Shown: positions 47,107-59,546, numbered from the stretch's first letter. The stretch: DNA of 64,000 nt from Sialis fuliginosa (GCA_961205875.1 OY540813.1:9271001-9335000), one strand, 5' to 3'. Program-made: numbers and translations. The notes: generated from the letters alone by a model not told the origin.

Positions 47107-49150
47107 TACACTGAGAAAAAGAATTCATAGTATCAATGCAAACGAAGTTGACTCAATCCCGCCGCGAGTTTAAATGCGGCGAAGCTCGCTACAAGAATGA
47201 GTCAACTACTGGGCGAGTTTAGAGAAATATGTTCGGTCAATCCCGCCGTGAAGTTGAGTTGACAATATGTATTTTGTAGCAAATTTTTACGATATCCATA
47301 CAAAAAATTTGTAGTCTATTAAGAGAAATATATACTTAAATTAATATATTAAAGTTTTAGTTTCAACAAAGGTTGAGGTTATAACAATAAAATATTATAT
47401 TTTGTCAAAAAACGAAAAAATTTGAACGAACATATAGGTATAGTTCAGTAAACTTAATTTTAATTTTATTAGATTTCTTCATGATTTTAGCTCAATTGTA
47501 ATATAAATTGTATCAGGAGAGTATCGGATCGTTGTAAATTTTCAATGTATTCGAGTAAAATGCTTGAACAATTAATTTAAAAAATTATATATTTTGTTCA
47601 AATGATCAATTATGTTATTTTAATGGAATTTCTTTCATAACAATAAATATCATGTCAAATTTCTATGTTTTTATTTATGGTGATTAATAATTATAAAACA
47701 CAATTTACCAAAATAAATCATTTTATTATCCTATAAAATATATGATTACAATGCTTTTAGAATATACATACATACATATAATAGCTACCTTAATTATTAC
47801 ATATAATCCAACATGAATAAAAAATATGGAATATTACTTGTATTTTCTAAAATATTAATTATTAATTAATATATTAATTGTAATAGTTTTCAGAGAAATT
47901 ATTTCCTATGATCCTAAAGTAATTATTTGTTGTCAATATTTTGAACCGAGCGACAGATGTTTTTTGCCAATGAACTATCAGTTCATTGGAATATATGTTG
48001 TTATTGTTGCAACCAGGAAAGACTTTGATTGACTTCAGCATCTGAAATATTCAGTATTAATTTTATGAAACTGTGTTCAATTGAATAGATTATACAAAAA
48101 ACTATATTACCAGATAATAATGGTGCGTCGTCACCACTAAACTGCTCATGTGGTGAAGATTTTGATAGTTTTCAAAATTTGAAGTTGTTGTAATTTATTA
48201 TGGAACTTGTTGTAGAGCCTTCCACGAGCATGCTCCGACGAATTACTTTTTGAGTATCGCTTGTAGACAGGTGGCACGTAGTAAGTCTAATTTTTTTCAT
48301 TCGGGAATTGTTCGATTATTTCGTCAACCAGGTCCGACAAATCTTCATTGCTTATTTTACTGAATAAAAAGGAAGAAATATGTTAAAGTAAAAATTAGAG
48401 TGTACTATATAATAATAAAATTAAATATAATTTCAAATTGATTAAAATAACTTACTGTAAAAATTCTCTATCAAATTTTCCAAATCCCAGTTAATGAGAT
48501 ACTGCCTTGTTTCTTTATCAGCCATTCTTCACAATGTTAATAATGTTGTTCACAAAGAAAATAAGGGGCTTCTACACTTATCGAATATTTCATAGAAACT
48601 AACAACTGACTGATTTAAAATGAGTTTTTACGTCGTAAACTGATACAAATACCTTCACAACAAAAATATTCTGGACCCTGGGTCTGATTTATTACAAACA
48701 CATGTGATTATATGACTAGAGTCATAAGGTACTCGTACAGGGATTGTACACCGTCCATGGGATAGGGTCAACAACATGAAATTACGGCAGCCGCACAGAT
48801 AACTTAGAGGAAGACGATGAAGAATTTGACATAAATTTATTTTTTATTTGACTTAACCATAAAGACGAACTTATCTGAATTTTACCTTCAGTTCTTTTAA
48901 AATTTTTTTGGATGTTGACTCGAATTAATATTTTTTTATAGTAATTTCTCACATAATTCGCTCAGTTATACTGATTTTATTTTAAATCCATATTTTTTTA
49001 TAATAATACCGCTCTATCTTTGGCTGAAAAAAACATAAAACCTTGTTTCAACCATCGTATTGTTGAAACAACTGAAATTCAGTTGAAGCAGTTACAAAAC
49101 GGCCAATCTCGCGGCGAAGTTGGTACCATATTTTTTTTTCTTTCAGTGTA
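47107..49150. mobile_element. Candidate 2-kb inverted-repeat element carrying a gene
   Basis: Left end TACACTGAGAAAAAGAATTC; right end reversed TACACTGAAAGAAAAAAAAA. Just inside both ends are related GC-rich blocks (CCCGCCGCGAG, GGTCAATCCCGCCGTGAAG at the left; GGCCAATCTCGCGGCGAAG at the right). Between them lies the SAM-like pseudogene. Flanks give no clear target duplication, and the short A-rich ends are weak evidence, so the boundaries are a hypothesis. Confidence 0.4.
47874..48525 (-). pseudogene. Three-exon SAM-domain-like gene, broken
   Basis: Exon 1 (48525-48456) starts at ATG, reads MADKETRQYLINWDLENLIE and NFY, and ends at donor GTAAGT. Exon 2 (48359-48111) has an acceptor after TTTTTATTCAG, carries SNEDLSDLVDEIIEQFP, then TYYVPPVYKRYSKSN after a TAG (48289-48287), and ends SGDDAPLLS at donor GTAATA. 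Exon 3 (from 48041) continues DAEVNQSLSWLQ, then in the next frame IVHWQKTSVARFKI. The W-D-L-E-x-L-I-E start and acidic helix fit a SAM-like domain of proteins found beside transposons. Frame changes in exons 2 and 3 plus a nonsense codon make it a pseudogene. Confidence 0.5.
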
Positions 49151-49338
49151 GGTTTTTTTGTTGTTTTATCAAAACACCGTATTGGTATTTTATCCTTTTG
49201 GTTTAAAACAACTGTTAAGATTCCTTTTCATGGTGACGCTCGATTCGAAATTTGATTAAAAGTAGTTCGGTGACAGATTTTTGAATTCTATAGCGAAAAA
49301 ACTCAAATACGTTAAGCTTTACACCACTAATTTTATAA

Positions 49339-49440
49339 ATCCCAAATAAAGAGAAAGAAACGTTGGTTGTTCATGAGGCTAATCAAACAGGCGTTGATGC
49401 TCGTTTTTTAACGCTGTTTCGATCACGTGTCCAGTTTTGA
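49339..49440 (+). CDS. 33-codon coding-like frame
   Basis: Open from after TAA 49336 to TGA 49438: KEKETLVVHEANQTGVDA then FLTLFRSRVQF. It contains CACGTG at the DNA level (49427-49432). It ends 22 bases before the piggyBac-like element, so it is flank rather than element DNA. No ATG or good acceptor. Confidence 0.17.
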   Translation: MPNKEKETLVVHEANQTGVDARFLTLFRSRVQF

Positions 49441-49462
49441 AGCTCAAATCGAGTCTTTTTAA

Positions 49463-49723
49463 CCCTTTAACGCTCAGACCCGAGCTCAGTTCGGGCATAC
49501 TAAACTGGCAAAAATAACGAAACCCGAGCTCAGTTCAGGTATAAGTAATATTCGCACGAACTCGACCATGAAAAATAATTTAAAAATAACAATAATTTTT
49601 AGATAAAAATTATTATTACTTTTTATATCATCGTTATTTTTTACTTATGAAATATATATTTTTTTATTAAATAAAGCATTTAGGTTCATTATGGTTAGAA
49701 AAAAAAATTATCACTTTAAGGGG
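49463..49723. mobile_element. piggyBac-like short element, TTAA flanked
   Basis: TTAA at 49459-49462 and 49724-49727; ends CCCTTTAACG and, reversed, CCCCTTAAAG. Inside the left end the palindromic CCCGAGCTCAGTTCGGG-like unit appears twice (about 49489 and 49523, the second diverged). 261 bp, non-coding. Confidence 0.6.
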
Positions 49724-50920
49724 TTAAAACAGCCAGTTTTGCAGTTATTTACTGATTTTGTAACACAGGCAGATAAAGAGCTGCAGTGAGATTCTAGTAT
49801 TATATATGCATGATTGCAAAAATTTTAATAGTAAGGATTGTATGGAATGTATCGTATTATTATTATATTGTCCATTACTAATATATTATATCTATTTATT
49901 TATTAGTTTCGATCTTCGATAAAGAACTTATCTTAAATAAAAACAATTGATCAGACAATAAATTTCAAGATCTCGTGTTCAAAACAACAAAAAACAAATG
50001 GATGGTAAAAAATCGAGTCACGATTTTGACGTAAATCTAGATAAATTAGTGTAGATACTTATATAAAAAATAAAATAAAAATTAGTCACATAATGTCTGA
50101 GAATTAAACATTACAAGTTGAGTTTAAAAAAAGTGTATTGTAAATCGAAATGCCAATAAAATCCTCATTACATAGTGTAATATTTTATTGGCTAATAACG
50201 CGATGTTCCTATAAGGAATAGCAGGCAGAACACCTGCGAATTATAATTCATGCAAAACATTTGCTATAAAAAGTTGTACTGACCATAAAATTAGCCCCCG
50301 CATTGTATTCTGTATATATGTACATATTATACATACGCATGGAATTGAGAGAGAAAGCATTAAAATAGCGTATCTGTAATGACAATGCGTAAGTATCTTA
50401 AGTATTTTTAAATTACATATTATTTATCTTTTTTGTGTACAATATATTCTAAAGAAGATTAAATTATTTTTAGACAAAATGTTATAGATACAAAAAACAT
50501 GTACCAAAAAAGTAAACAACAGTAACCTTTAATTCGTGAACTTAAATTGTTTAAAAAAATGTAATGTCCGTAACGGAGAACTTAATGTGTAATATATTAA
50601 ATGTAATAAGTGCAAAAAGCAGGCGCACACATTTTCAAACATTTAAAATAATTTTTAGAGTCTCGACTGTGTTTCTAAAATTTACTACCACATAATTTGT
50701 AAACACACGTAACAGGAACGCCACTAGTTTACGTGAGTTGTTTAATTTCTCCCTGTATAATATTTTAGAGTAAGAACCGCTTTTAAAAATAATAAACTCC
50801 ACCCGTCGGAATGTTATTTTTATTACAATTTTCGTTATGTAAATATGCGTATTCCCGTAGTTTTGAAATTAGAATGTAACACAGACATAAAATTTAAGAT
50901 GTAATTAAATTAAAACTTTA

Positions 50921-50956
50921 ATGATCCAACCCCCCAGGAGTAATAAAGCAACACTG
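50921..50956 (+). CDS. Possible first exon with consensus donor
   Basis: ATG 50921 then MIQPPRSNKATL ending at donor CTG|GTAAGT (50957), phase 0. The 36 bases are GC-richer (CCAACCCCCCAGGAG) than the flanks. No initiator or downstream exon is identified. Confidence 0.22.
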
Positions 50957-52079
50957 GTAAGTAAAAATTTGCACAAGCAATAACTCTAGAAATTTGTAAT
51001 TACGCATTAAAAAATAAACATTGTTTTTACCTTTAGTATGATGTTTTAATGGACTCGATGGACTTTAGTTGAACCTACACGTGTATATGTATTTTTATAG
51101 AACGGATTTAACGTTTTATACGATCAGTTTGAAACGGTTTTTTATTCCCTATTTACGTAATTTTGCTTTAAGTAGCAATTCTTATTCACGGTTCTTTTTA
51201 TATACGTATTATAACTTTTTATTACGGGATTTAATTTAAACTTTTTTATTATAGCTACTTTTTTACAATTTAAAAATCCTTATTTCAACACAAAACATAA
51301 AAATTGGTCCCCATTGTAGTTTTATTTACAACAATATAACTTTTATATGTCTTACATATTTTCAAGAAACTACTATGAAATCTGTGTTCATCAAGATATA
51401 TAAAAACAAATAAACTTTTCTAGATGCTGCACACACGTGTTTGTTTGTGTATGTGTGTGTTGTACTTCCATGCAGTTTATGATATACGTGCACAAAGTTG
51501 GAACAAGAACTTTGATAAATAATTTACTTATGTATTACAACTTATTTAACTCATTACTTTATCTCTTCATGCAGTTCTTTCTTTACTTGAAACATTATTG
51601 TGTTTTTATAAGTACATAGTTTTGTTTCTTTAATTATTTAATTCATTTATTTTTTTATTCTTATCTCCCTATCATAAATAAAACCATTAAGTATTTATTA
51701 GTATTTTAAATACTTGAAACCATACAGATATATTTAGTTGTTGGTTAAATATATTTGTTTATTTACTATGATTGAGCACTTGCCTGTATTTTCCCTTCGG
51801 ATCAAATTCTGTGACGGGTAGAAAAATTGAGATTTTTTCGCTATTTATTGACTATACAAAATCGTAAATATCTCGGTTCCTATGTGAAGTAGTGGGTAAT
51901 TTTTTCCCTGTAACTCCTACACTACTGTAGGATTTTTCCCACCAATAACAACCCTTCATCTGTGACAGAGGGCGAAATATTGAAAGTCGGTTATATATAT
52001 AAATTCCTATGAAAATTAGCTTAACATTTTTTATGCTAAAAAAAAAATCAAAACCGGAAATCCAAACTTTTTTACAAAA

Positions 52080-52160
52080 TTTCTTATTTATGTGCGGCCC
52101 ATTGGAACATTTTAGGTCGTCATTGCGGCCTGTGGTGCAATTTGAATTGGTCAGGCCTGC
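52080..52160 (-). mobile_element. hAT-like terminal fragment
   Basis: - strand CAGGCCTGACCAATTCAAAT, then CACAGGCCGCAATGACG and AATGGGCCGCACAT. 'GGGCCGC' blocks after a CAG-type end are typical of Charlie-like hAT ends. The 116-codon frame through here (51852-52202) is therefore probably not a gene. Confidence 0.35.
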
Positions 52161-53720
52161 ACTAGTATGTATAATGAAGGTACAAGGATGTAAATAAATC
52201 ACTTCTATACATATCTATAATTTATAACTAATACATACCTATTGTTAAATATTGAGCCAATAATCAATATTGTTATATTATAATTGTTTATACACAATAA
52301 TTTACTTCCATCGGTATTATATTGGGATTTGAAAAAAATTAATAATAATAATAATATTAATAATATATATTATCTCAGATTTCTAGCATCGTGAGGTCAA
52401 ACAAAATGTGTATTACTTATACTACAATTTATAAATAGAATTTACAATGATGTAATATCGTAAATGATTAAATATATTTTTGTTTTGTGGTAATACGTGT
52501 ATCCGTTTATTCCATTCGTCATATACATTTTTTATAAATAATAACTCTGTAATGCAGATTTATCTTTCTGTTACAGAACCGGCGTTATTTACCGAACTGG
52601 TAAAGAATGGAAACGGAGAAATTGATAATTTTGGTTGATAAATAATAAGATTAATACTCCCCCCTTCTAGAAGATCACGTGTTATTTTAAAACGTGATAT
52701 TTAAAATTTTTAACGAAATAACACGTTCGAGACGAAGGTTATTAACATTATGAAAACTGTAACTGAAAGTGTGAGCTTTAATGATTGTGGCTGAAAGGGT
52801 TCAAAACAACTTTTTTCTTAAATCTGTATAAATATATTTGGTAAGTTGTTTGTAGCTAATCTACATTTAATAAGTAGTTCCAATAATTCTAAGGAAAATG
52901 TTCTCTTCTCATGTAGTTAGAAATTCTAACATCCTGTTGGCCGTTAGTAAATGAACACACTAAAAAATTATAAAACCGGTTCATTTTTTATAAGAGAGCG
53001 AATATTAAAATGTGTGAATTAAATATACACTATGAATAAATATTTATTTGAGAAGAACTTGTAATTATTTTTGACAGAATGTTTTATATTTTTATAATTA
53101 CATTAGCTATATTTGGAAACTTTTTTTTAGAATTTATGATACTTGTATTATTTATTCTTTAGACTTTAAAACATTATATATATAAGTATCTCCCAAAAAT
53201 TAAATTAAAACATCATTTATTTCGTATTTATTATGTAAAATTAACTATTCATTTTCAGGCTATAGACTATACTAATATTTTATTTTAATTTCAATATCAC
53301 CTTTGTTAGTTTAGATATTAATTCATGATTATTTACAATGAGTTGCTTGGTTTGAAATTTTTATAGTCTATGTACAAAATATGAAATTATTAGTATTCCA
53401 CTTTTACAATACTTTCTTAAGCTATAAATTTTAAAACACTGTACGATTTACATAAAATTACAACAGTACCGTTATATAGATTTTAATCTATATACTTTGA
53501 ACCACGTACACTTTATATGGACGCGTGTTTTAAACATCATTGAAGACGCGCATTTATACAAAGTACACGCATCTGTACAAGATATAGTGAACACTCGAGC
53601 AATTGAACATATATCTGATACACAAAATGTTACTTGAAAAGTTTTTCACGTTATTAATATTAGTTAATTTTTTCGATTACTTGTTTATATGTTGAAGTGT
53701 TTTATAGATTATACAATTTG

Positions 53721-54511
53721 GGGTGTGTTAAAAAGCGATATTTTTTCCTCGCTCTCGTTACGAAATAAGGTAGTTTATGACCTAAAATAAATCCCCCCCC
53801 CCAACCCTATAGTTCAATTTTGAGAGGTACAACAAGGGGGGTCTTGTTTCCCATTTAATTAACATGGAAACATTATTCTTTAGTACTAAAGTTGGTATTA
53901 GTGATTCATGTAACTGATGAATTTTTTTTAATGACGTCATTTTGTAGAAAATAAAATTATTTTCTAATAATGCTAGTTATCAGCTTGGTCATTCCTTTTT
54001 CGACAGCTCAATAGTAGGGTAATATATTGCTATTTAATTGAAATTCATAGAAAATTAACTTTTTGTAAAACAATAAATTAAAACGCTTATAAGTTTTAAC
54101 TCATTGAATTTACATCTATAGCTCACTGAACTATTTTTATAAATAATTAAATTTCCCACAAAATTTCTATTTAATTTATTTTTATAGAATCAATAGTTTA
54201 GCCGTGAAAGCCTTTTAGACGTACAACTTAACAAATAAATCGCTTTGAATGCTTGTAACTTTTGATACTTTGAATTGAGAGACATGACTTACAATTAGTA
54301 GACACTTTGGTAGAGCATTTTATCTTCTAGAAAATGATGTCCTAAAAATGTTTCACCAGAATCATTTTCCCATGTTATTTAAATGAGGAATGGGACCCTC
54401 CCTTGCGGCACCTCTTAAAATTGAACTACATGGTAATCCTTCGGCGAGGATTTATTTTAGGTGAAAAACTAACGTATTTCGTAACAAAAGCAAAATATTT
54501 TTTACACACCC
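53721..54511. mobile_element. Foldback element with arms of about 240 bp
   Basis: Left end GGGTGTGTTAAAAAGCGATA; right end reversed AGGGTGTGTAAAAAATATTT. The arms share TTACGAAATA, CACCTAAAATAAATCC (left ATGACC...), TAGTTCAATTTT and AGAGGT, then TAACATGG and further in ATCATTTT/GTCATTTT with TAGAA. A C10 run (53793-53802) sits in the left arm. The central 250 bases are A+T rich and non-coding. A TGACGTCA (53933-53940) lies in the left arm only. The frames at 54403 are arm-derived. Confidence 0.75.
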
Positions 54512-54658
54512 TATTATTATACACATTACAGAAATTCTACTGTATATTTTATGTAAATAAACAAACATATCTAACACATACGTACATCTAAAATATACAG
54601 TCCCATTTGATACATAGATCGGAATTCTACACCTGCTACAGCTGTTACTAACAAATGA

Positions 54659-54775
54659 CTGGGTCGCCTTTACGCATGCTCTGCAAGGTGGCTGAAGGAC
54701 TTGCAGAAAACCGTTCCCATTGTAAATAACCGGGTATCCGAAAAAGAAACTGTTCAATCTAAAAATGACTGGTGA
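54659..54775 (+). CDS. 38-codon coding-like frame
   Basis: From after a TGA (54656) to TGA 54773: LYACSARWLKDLQKTVPIVN then RVSEKETVQSKNDW. The - strand of the same DNA is open for 101 codons with QPPCRACVKATQSF. Island GC is about 45%. Cannot decide strand or nature. Confidence 0.18.
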   Translation: MGRLYACSARWLKDLQKTVPIVNNRVSEKETVQSKNDW

Positions 54776-55841
54776 TCCATCTTTAGATGCCTGTTTATAA
54801 ATAGATACTTTTATATTACATCCCCTATTCGAAATTTTTCATGCTGAAATTTATTTCTGTTTATGCAGGGATGTATTTATTGATTTTTAATAAGGATTGA
54901 GTATAATATTTATATCTATACAATAAATAATTAAATAATAATATAATGATATTTATTTATTAAATTCTTCAGTTTACAAGCATCAAATGTAAATACATTT
55001 TTAGAACCACTGTTTCGTGTAATAGAACCTTAATTTAATTTTATTTTATAAGAAAACTTCTGTGCTTCGATATAATATATTAAAACAATTAAAAATATAC
55101 ATCTTACTGTCTACTAATTAGCAAATAAAATTTTATTCAATTAAAATTATAAAACAGTGAAAAATTTTTAAGATATAAAAAAAACATATTTATAATTACA
55201 GAAATCTTTTAACTTTATTGACCCGTGTATATAATCCGGTTATATTTTCAAACGATACAAAGAAGATAGATTAAGAAAATGGATTTTATAGGAGAACTAT
55301 TAAAATGAATTACATACAATAAAACTTTACGCTATAGAAGCAAACATAAAAAAACAATTGTGTTTAATTTGAAAACAAAATCCGTCTTTCATGTCAATTT
55401 GGATATAGCAGACGATGATAATACGAGTTTATAGACTTTTTTATTTTGTTTATAGTATGAAACCTTGAATTAAATACTACATATATACACACTACTGTAT
55501 GTGATATATTAAACTAATAAAACAGATATTATATTATAACGTAATACGTAAATATATAGTTTAGATTAAATGAACTTGAGTAACTAATTATAAAACACAT
55601 GCAATTCATAGTAGAAATATTGGTTTATATATTTCTTTACAATTTTAATTGCTCCTAATTTATTTTTATAAAAAAATGTCAAATATAGATCTTGGTAGAA
55701 ATGGCCATATAAAAGTTATTTAAAAAAATCGTCGCATTGCTAACAAAAAAAATTTAAATAATCAAATAAGCATAAGGTATTAAGATATCAATAATTTTTG
55801 TAGATAGTGAAAATAATCTAAATACGGTACTGAGATCTCCA

Positions 55842-55847
55842 TCAGTT
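55842..55847 (+). promoter_or_regulatory. Insect-type initiator TCAGTT
   Basis: CCATCAGTTGC matches TCAGTY, with the A at 55844. It lies 49 bases before the ATG of the frame at 55893. No convincing TATA box at -30. Confidence 0.3.
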
Positions 55848-55892
55848 GCACTTCATTCGTCAACCTCCTAATCGGCTTTGGCTCCTCGCAAC

Positions 55893-56168
55893 ATGTGTGG
55901 ATATGGAATCCTGCTTATTCTAAGTATAATAAGCACTTATGTTTACATATCTGTTAACTGTCAGACAGACACATGCGTCTCCGTACAGAAAATGTGGTTT
56001 TTATTTAATATTGCCGTCTCTGAATGTCATGTAAACGTTACGAAAATCAAGAACGATGATAGCTTCAATGTTTTTCTCTACGTGCAATGTTTAATTTTAA
56101 TTATTACACAAGTGTATTTAGTAATATGTGACGTATTTATTTTTATTTTACAAGGAAGTATTATTTGA
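55893..56168 (+). CDS. 91-residue membrane-protein-like ORF
   Basis: ATG 55893 (AACATGT) to TGA 56166. Residues 1-23 (MCGYGILLILSIISTYVYIS) look like a signal peptide or first membrane segment. Then a polar stretch with Cys pairs (NCQTDTCVSVQK), an N-glycosylation sequon NVT, and a second hydrophobic segment (VQCLILIITQVYLVICDVFI). An initiator lies 49 bases upstream. A donor-like GTAAAC (56034) could end an exon after AVSECH. The A+T-rich second half may be non-coding. A diverged copy of 56034-56100 occurs at 56742-56815. Not recognised. Confidence 0.3.
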   Translation: MCGYGILLILSIISTYVYISVNCQTDTCVSVQKMWFLFNIAVSECHVNVTKIKNDDSFNVFLYVQCLILIITQVYLVICDVFIFILQGSII

Positions 56169-56169
56169 T

Positions 56170-57790
56170 ATCATTAAATAATACCGATCTTGTTTAATAT
56201 AAAAGACAAGAAACCTAGAAAGAGACGAAGAAATAAAAATACTTACAAAAAAATAAAATGAGTGTCACTGTGTCGGGATGCACAGTCGAGGGAATAACGT
56301 GAATTCGTAGCAGTGTAATATAGTTATTTCTTTTGATTTTTACGAACATAAAAACAATTAATTAATATTTACAAACAAAATTGTGGAAATAAGAAATTTA
56401 CTTTTTATTTTTTATTCAATTTAAGGATGTATGACAGGTATCTAATTTCAACGAGAAATAGTTGAAATTTAGAAAAGTTACTCCTTTATAAATCTTAATT
56501 ATCCACACAAAATTTCAAATGCCCACCTAGTATCTGGAGTAAAACACGTTATTCACGTCAAAAATTCAAGACCTGTACACAGAAACTTGTGTTTAATTAT
56601 AGTACGTATTTTATTTACATAAAACGTTTTTACTTATTTCTGTATTTTATAATTTATTATTCTATTTAAATCAAAATAAAATATTTCATTTTCTGAACTG
56701 TCTAGTAAATAAATATACATTCTGATAAGAACATAATATAAACGTTACCCGTATGTTAAACGATGACAGCTTATGCATGCATAATATTTTTCAGCGTGCA
56801 ATGTTTAATTTTAAATAACCACATAGCTAATTTTTCACTTAAGCTTAAATTTATTTTGATCTGAATTATATATCGTCAGCAATTTCTCTTCGTACGCATG
56901 TACACTCGTCGGAGAATTTTCATTAAAATTTGACGCTAAATTTAAAGTCTTCTTTTTTAATTATATGTGTTACTGATAAATTACCAAAATTAACTATGAA
57001 TGATATATTAACACTAAAATGTATCTTATATATTTTCACAATAAATTATAATAGATTGATTTTGTCTTTTATGAACAAAACATAGAAATAAAATGTTAAA
57101 TATGTGAAACATAATATGTTCACATCTCGAAATAGTCTAAAACATATGTTTTTTATTTTATAAGTTATATATCGCATTAACAGAAAGATAAATACACATT
57201 AATTCGTTTCTTTTTTTCGAATCCCTAACAAAAACATAATTGTCTGCTGTCGAAATGTGCTCGACAAAAATAAATAAAACACAAATTTAATAAGTGGAAT
57301 AGCAAATAATTTAATGTATGCGCATTATTACAACAGTGTGTATTGACTAAAGTGAAAAAGTACTTATTATTTGTTAATATTTACTTTCACAAAAAAATGA
57401 AAACAGGATTGTAGCTTAATGGGCCTAAGATTTGTAGACCTCACTAAAAATATATCAAAAAGGTAATAGTATCATAAAAAATGTTTTATGTAGATATAGA
57501 TACTTGTCTTATTAACTATAAGTAATAAAAATAATTTTTAATATTAATAAAATAATAAAAAAATAAAATTCTGTCATGAAACATTTGAAATATGGTTACA
57601 ACAAAAATTATAGAAATATTATTTCCTAAAAAAAAAATTTTTAGGGAAAAATGAACAGAACATAAATTATAGATAAGAGCATTTTTTATAACTTTAATCT
57701 AAAACATTTTTTCTACTGTGCACCGTTTGAAAAATAATTTTAAAAATTCAAAAATTGACATCGGTAAGTAAACATCCGTTTTCGGTTTAG
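56170..57790. other. A+T-rich stretch with a diverged duplicate
   Basis: 56742-56815 (AAACGTTAC, GATGACAGCTTAT, GCAATGTTTAATTTTAA) repeats the order of motifs at 56036-56100. Otherwise nothing seen. Confidence 0.4.
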
Positions 57791-58053
57791 TGATGGTTTT
57801 TAAAAATAGGAAATGCACATCTACAGTATACAAGAACCTTAAATATCATTTCATGTTTGTAAGTCTCACCGTTTTGGCAGTAGCACGTTCACAGACACAC
57901 ACACACATAGACGTCATTGAGATAATGGTCGTACGTAATTCGGAGACCCTTAATACGTGTAATTCCTTTAAAATCTCGAGTTCGAATTTTTTCATGATCA
58001 CAAAACTTTATTATGCAGTACATATTTTCATGTATGTATGTATAAAAAAGTAA
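57790..58053 (+). other. Open frame through a CACACA repeat cassette
   Basis: ATG 57793 frame begins MVFKNRKCTSTVYKNLKYHF, with GTAAGT at 57860, then AVARSQTHTHIDV across a CA block. The CAGACACACACACA and following GTCATTGAGATAATGG arrangement is the dispersed cassette seen at 31690 and 61300. A gene is not excluded, but repeat origin is likelier. Confidence 0.2.
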
Positions 58054-58861
58054 AAATTAATACTAAGTTTACAAAAATGTATCATTAAATATTAAATAAA
58101 TGATCTAAAAATCAATTAAACTTTTTTGTTGAACTAATACTGTCTATCCGATTACATAATTTTTTTTTAATTGATAATATATTTTTGTAACTTGCAAATT
58201 AAGTTTAATAAATTCAACAGAGATGGTAAATACATTTTAAAATAAAGCATCATGTTTTAACTAACATGCTACTGACATGTTTGTATTAATCTTGACTGTC
58301 TACAGTTGACATGTTGATAATAGAAGTTTCAAAATTAACTTGTGAATTGTGAAACATTCTAGATATTTTCGTTTTAGGAATAAAGAAAAATTATTTAGTT
58401 AAAAATGAAATATATGGATTGGTGTGTCTTAAGATACTGTTTTTGTTTGTTCATGTATTGACGAGAAATTTTAATGATAATAGACGTCGAAATTGGCACG
58501 TCATTTTTAAAAGTTCTGAAATGTTTTTGTTAAATGAAAATTAATGGCGACCTCATGGCTTTAGTCAGCTGTTAGGTAATTATGAAAAACGATACGATGG
58601 AATCTTTTATTTGTAAATTTTACCTATTTATTTACTCATGTGTCTGCAATGTGATTTATGAGAAAATACATTAAAATTTGTTTGTGTTGTGTTTGAAAAC
58701 ACGACCTCTTCGGTATCTTGTTTACACGAATTCTCAAATAAAAATTGACATTATTGTTGTGTAACATGTATATTTACGGGCAATGTTTTTAAATATTTTA
58801 TTTAACGATATCTGTACATGTAGAAAATGTAGATATGTGCCGACTATAATCCATAACCTGT

Positions 58862-58935
58862 CAGTCATCCTATCACAGGCTCATTTCCATACACTTGTAG
58901 GGGCATGGTAGTGAGCTGTGACGTCCAATAATATA
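58862..58935. repeat. Imperfect stem-loop block
   Basis: CACAGGCTCA pairs with TGAGCTGTG around a loop whose CCATAC/GCATGG can pair again; CCTAT and ATAGG flank it. GC-richer than its surroundings. Could be a structured RNA or an element end. No class signature. Confidence 0.3.
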
Positions 58936-59244
58936 GGATAGCCAGCTGTATATATTCTTAATTACATCCAAATAGAAAAAATGTTATGTGTTGTATCGTG
59001 AGATTGTTTATATCTTTAATTAACTTTGAGCAATAAAAGAAAATCGTTGGTGGTTTCTTTTTCTCAATTGCAATTGATAAATGTTGCATCATAATATAGT
59101 TTTATCATTTTCAATTACGCTACGAAATAACAGTACAGACATAGTGTGTAAGTATATGAAAGCCGTAAAACATTTATTGCGATAATAATCAAAAGGCGGT
59201 CACGTACGAAAATAACAATCTTTCTTAACAAAAAGGTCCCTCAC

Positions 59245-59268
59245 CTCTCCCGAAATACGTCCACCCAT
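59245..59268 (-). CDS. Possible short first exon
   Basis: ATG 59268-59266 then MGGRISGE ending at donor GAG|GTGAGG, phase 0. The other frame (YPWVDVFRE) is also open. GC-richer than flanks. Low confidence. Confidence 0.15.
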
Positions 59269-59546
59269 GGATAATTAATATTCAAGACACATGTGCTATA
59301 AACCAAACTACTGAATATATACACAAAATCCAGCTTTAAGATGTAATAAAATCATCAAATGAACCTTTAACCTAAACAGAATCTTCGTACAAAATATCTT
59401 GTACGATAAGAGAATAAGTAAAGTGAAACAGAGATTTAAAGTCGTATGTTTGAACATATATTCCTCACGGTTGTTCCATAAAAACTGCAATAAAGATATG
59501 AGAATACGAGACTAGAAAGAAACAAACAACGTTGTTGTAATTTACA

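Noticed and set aside
51852..52202. 116-codon - strand frame
   Set aside because: It begins at GTG, and its best part is a hAT-like end (52080-52160).
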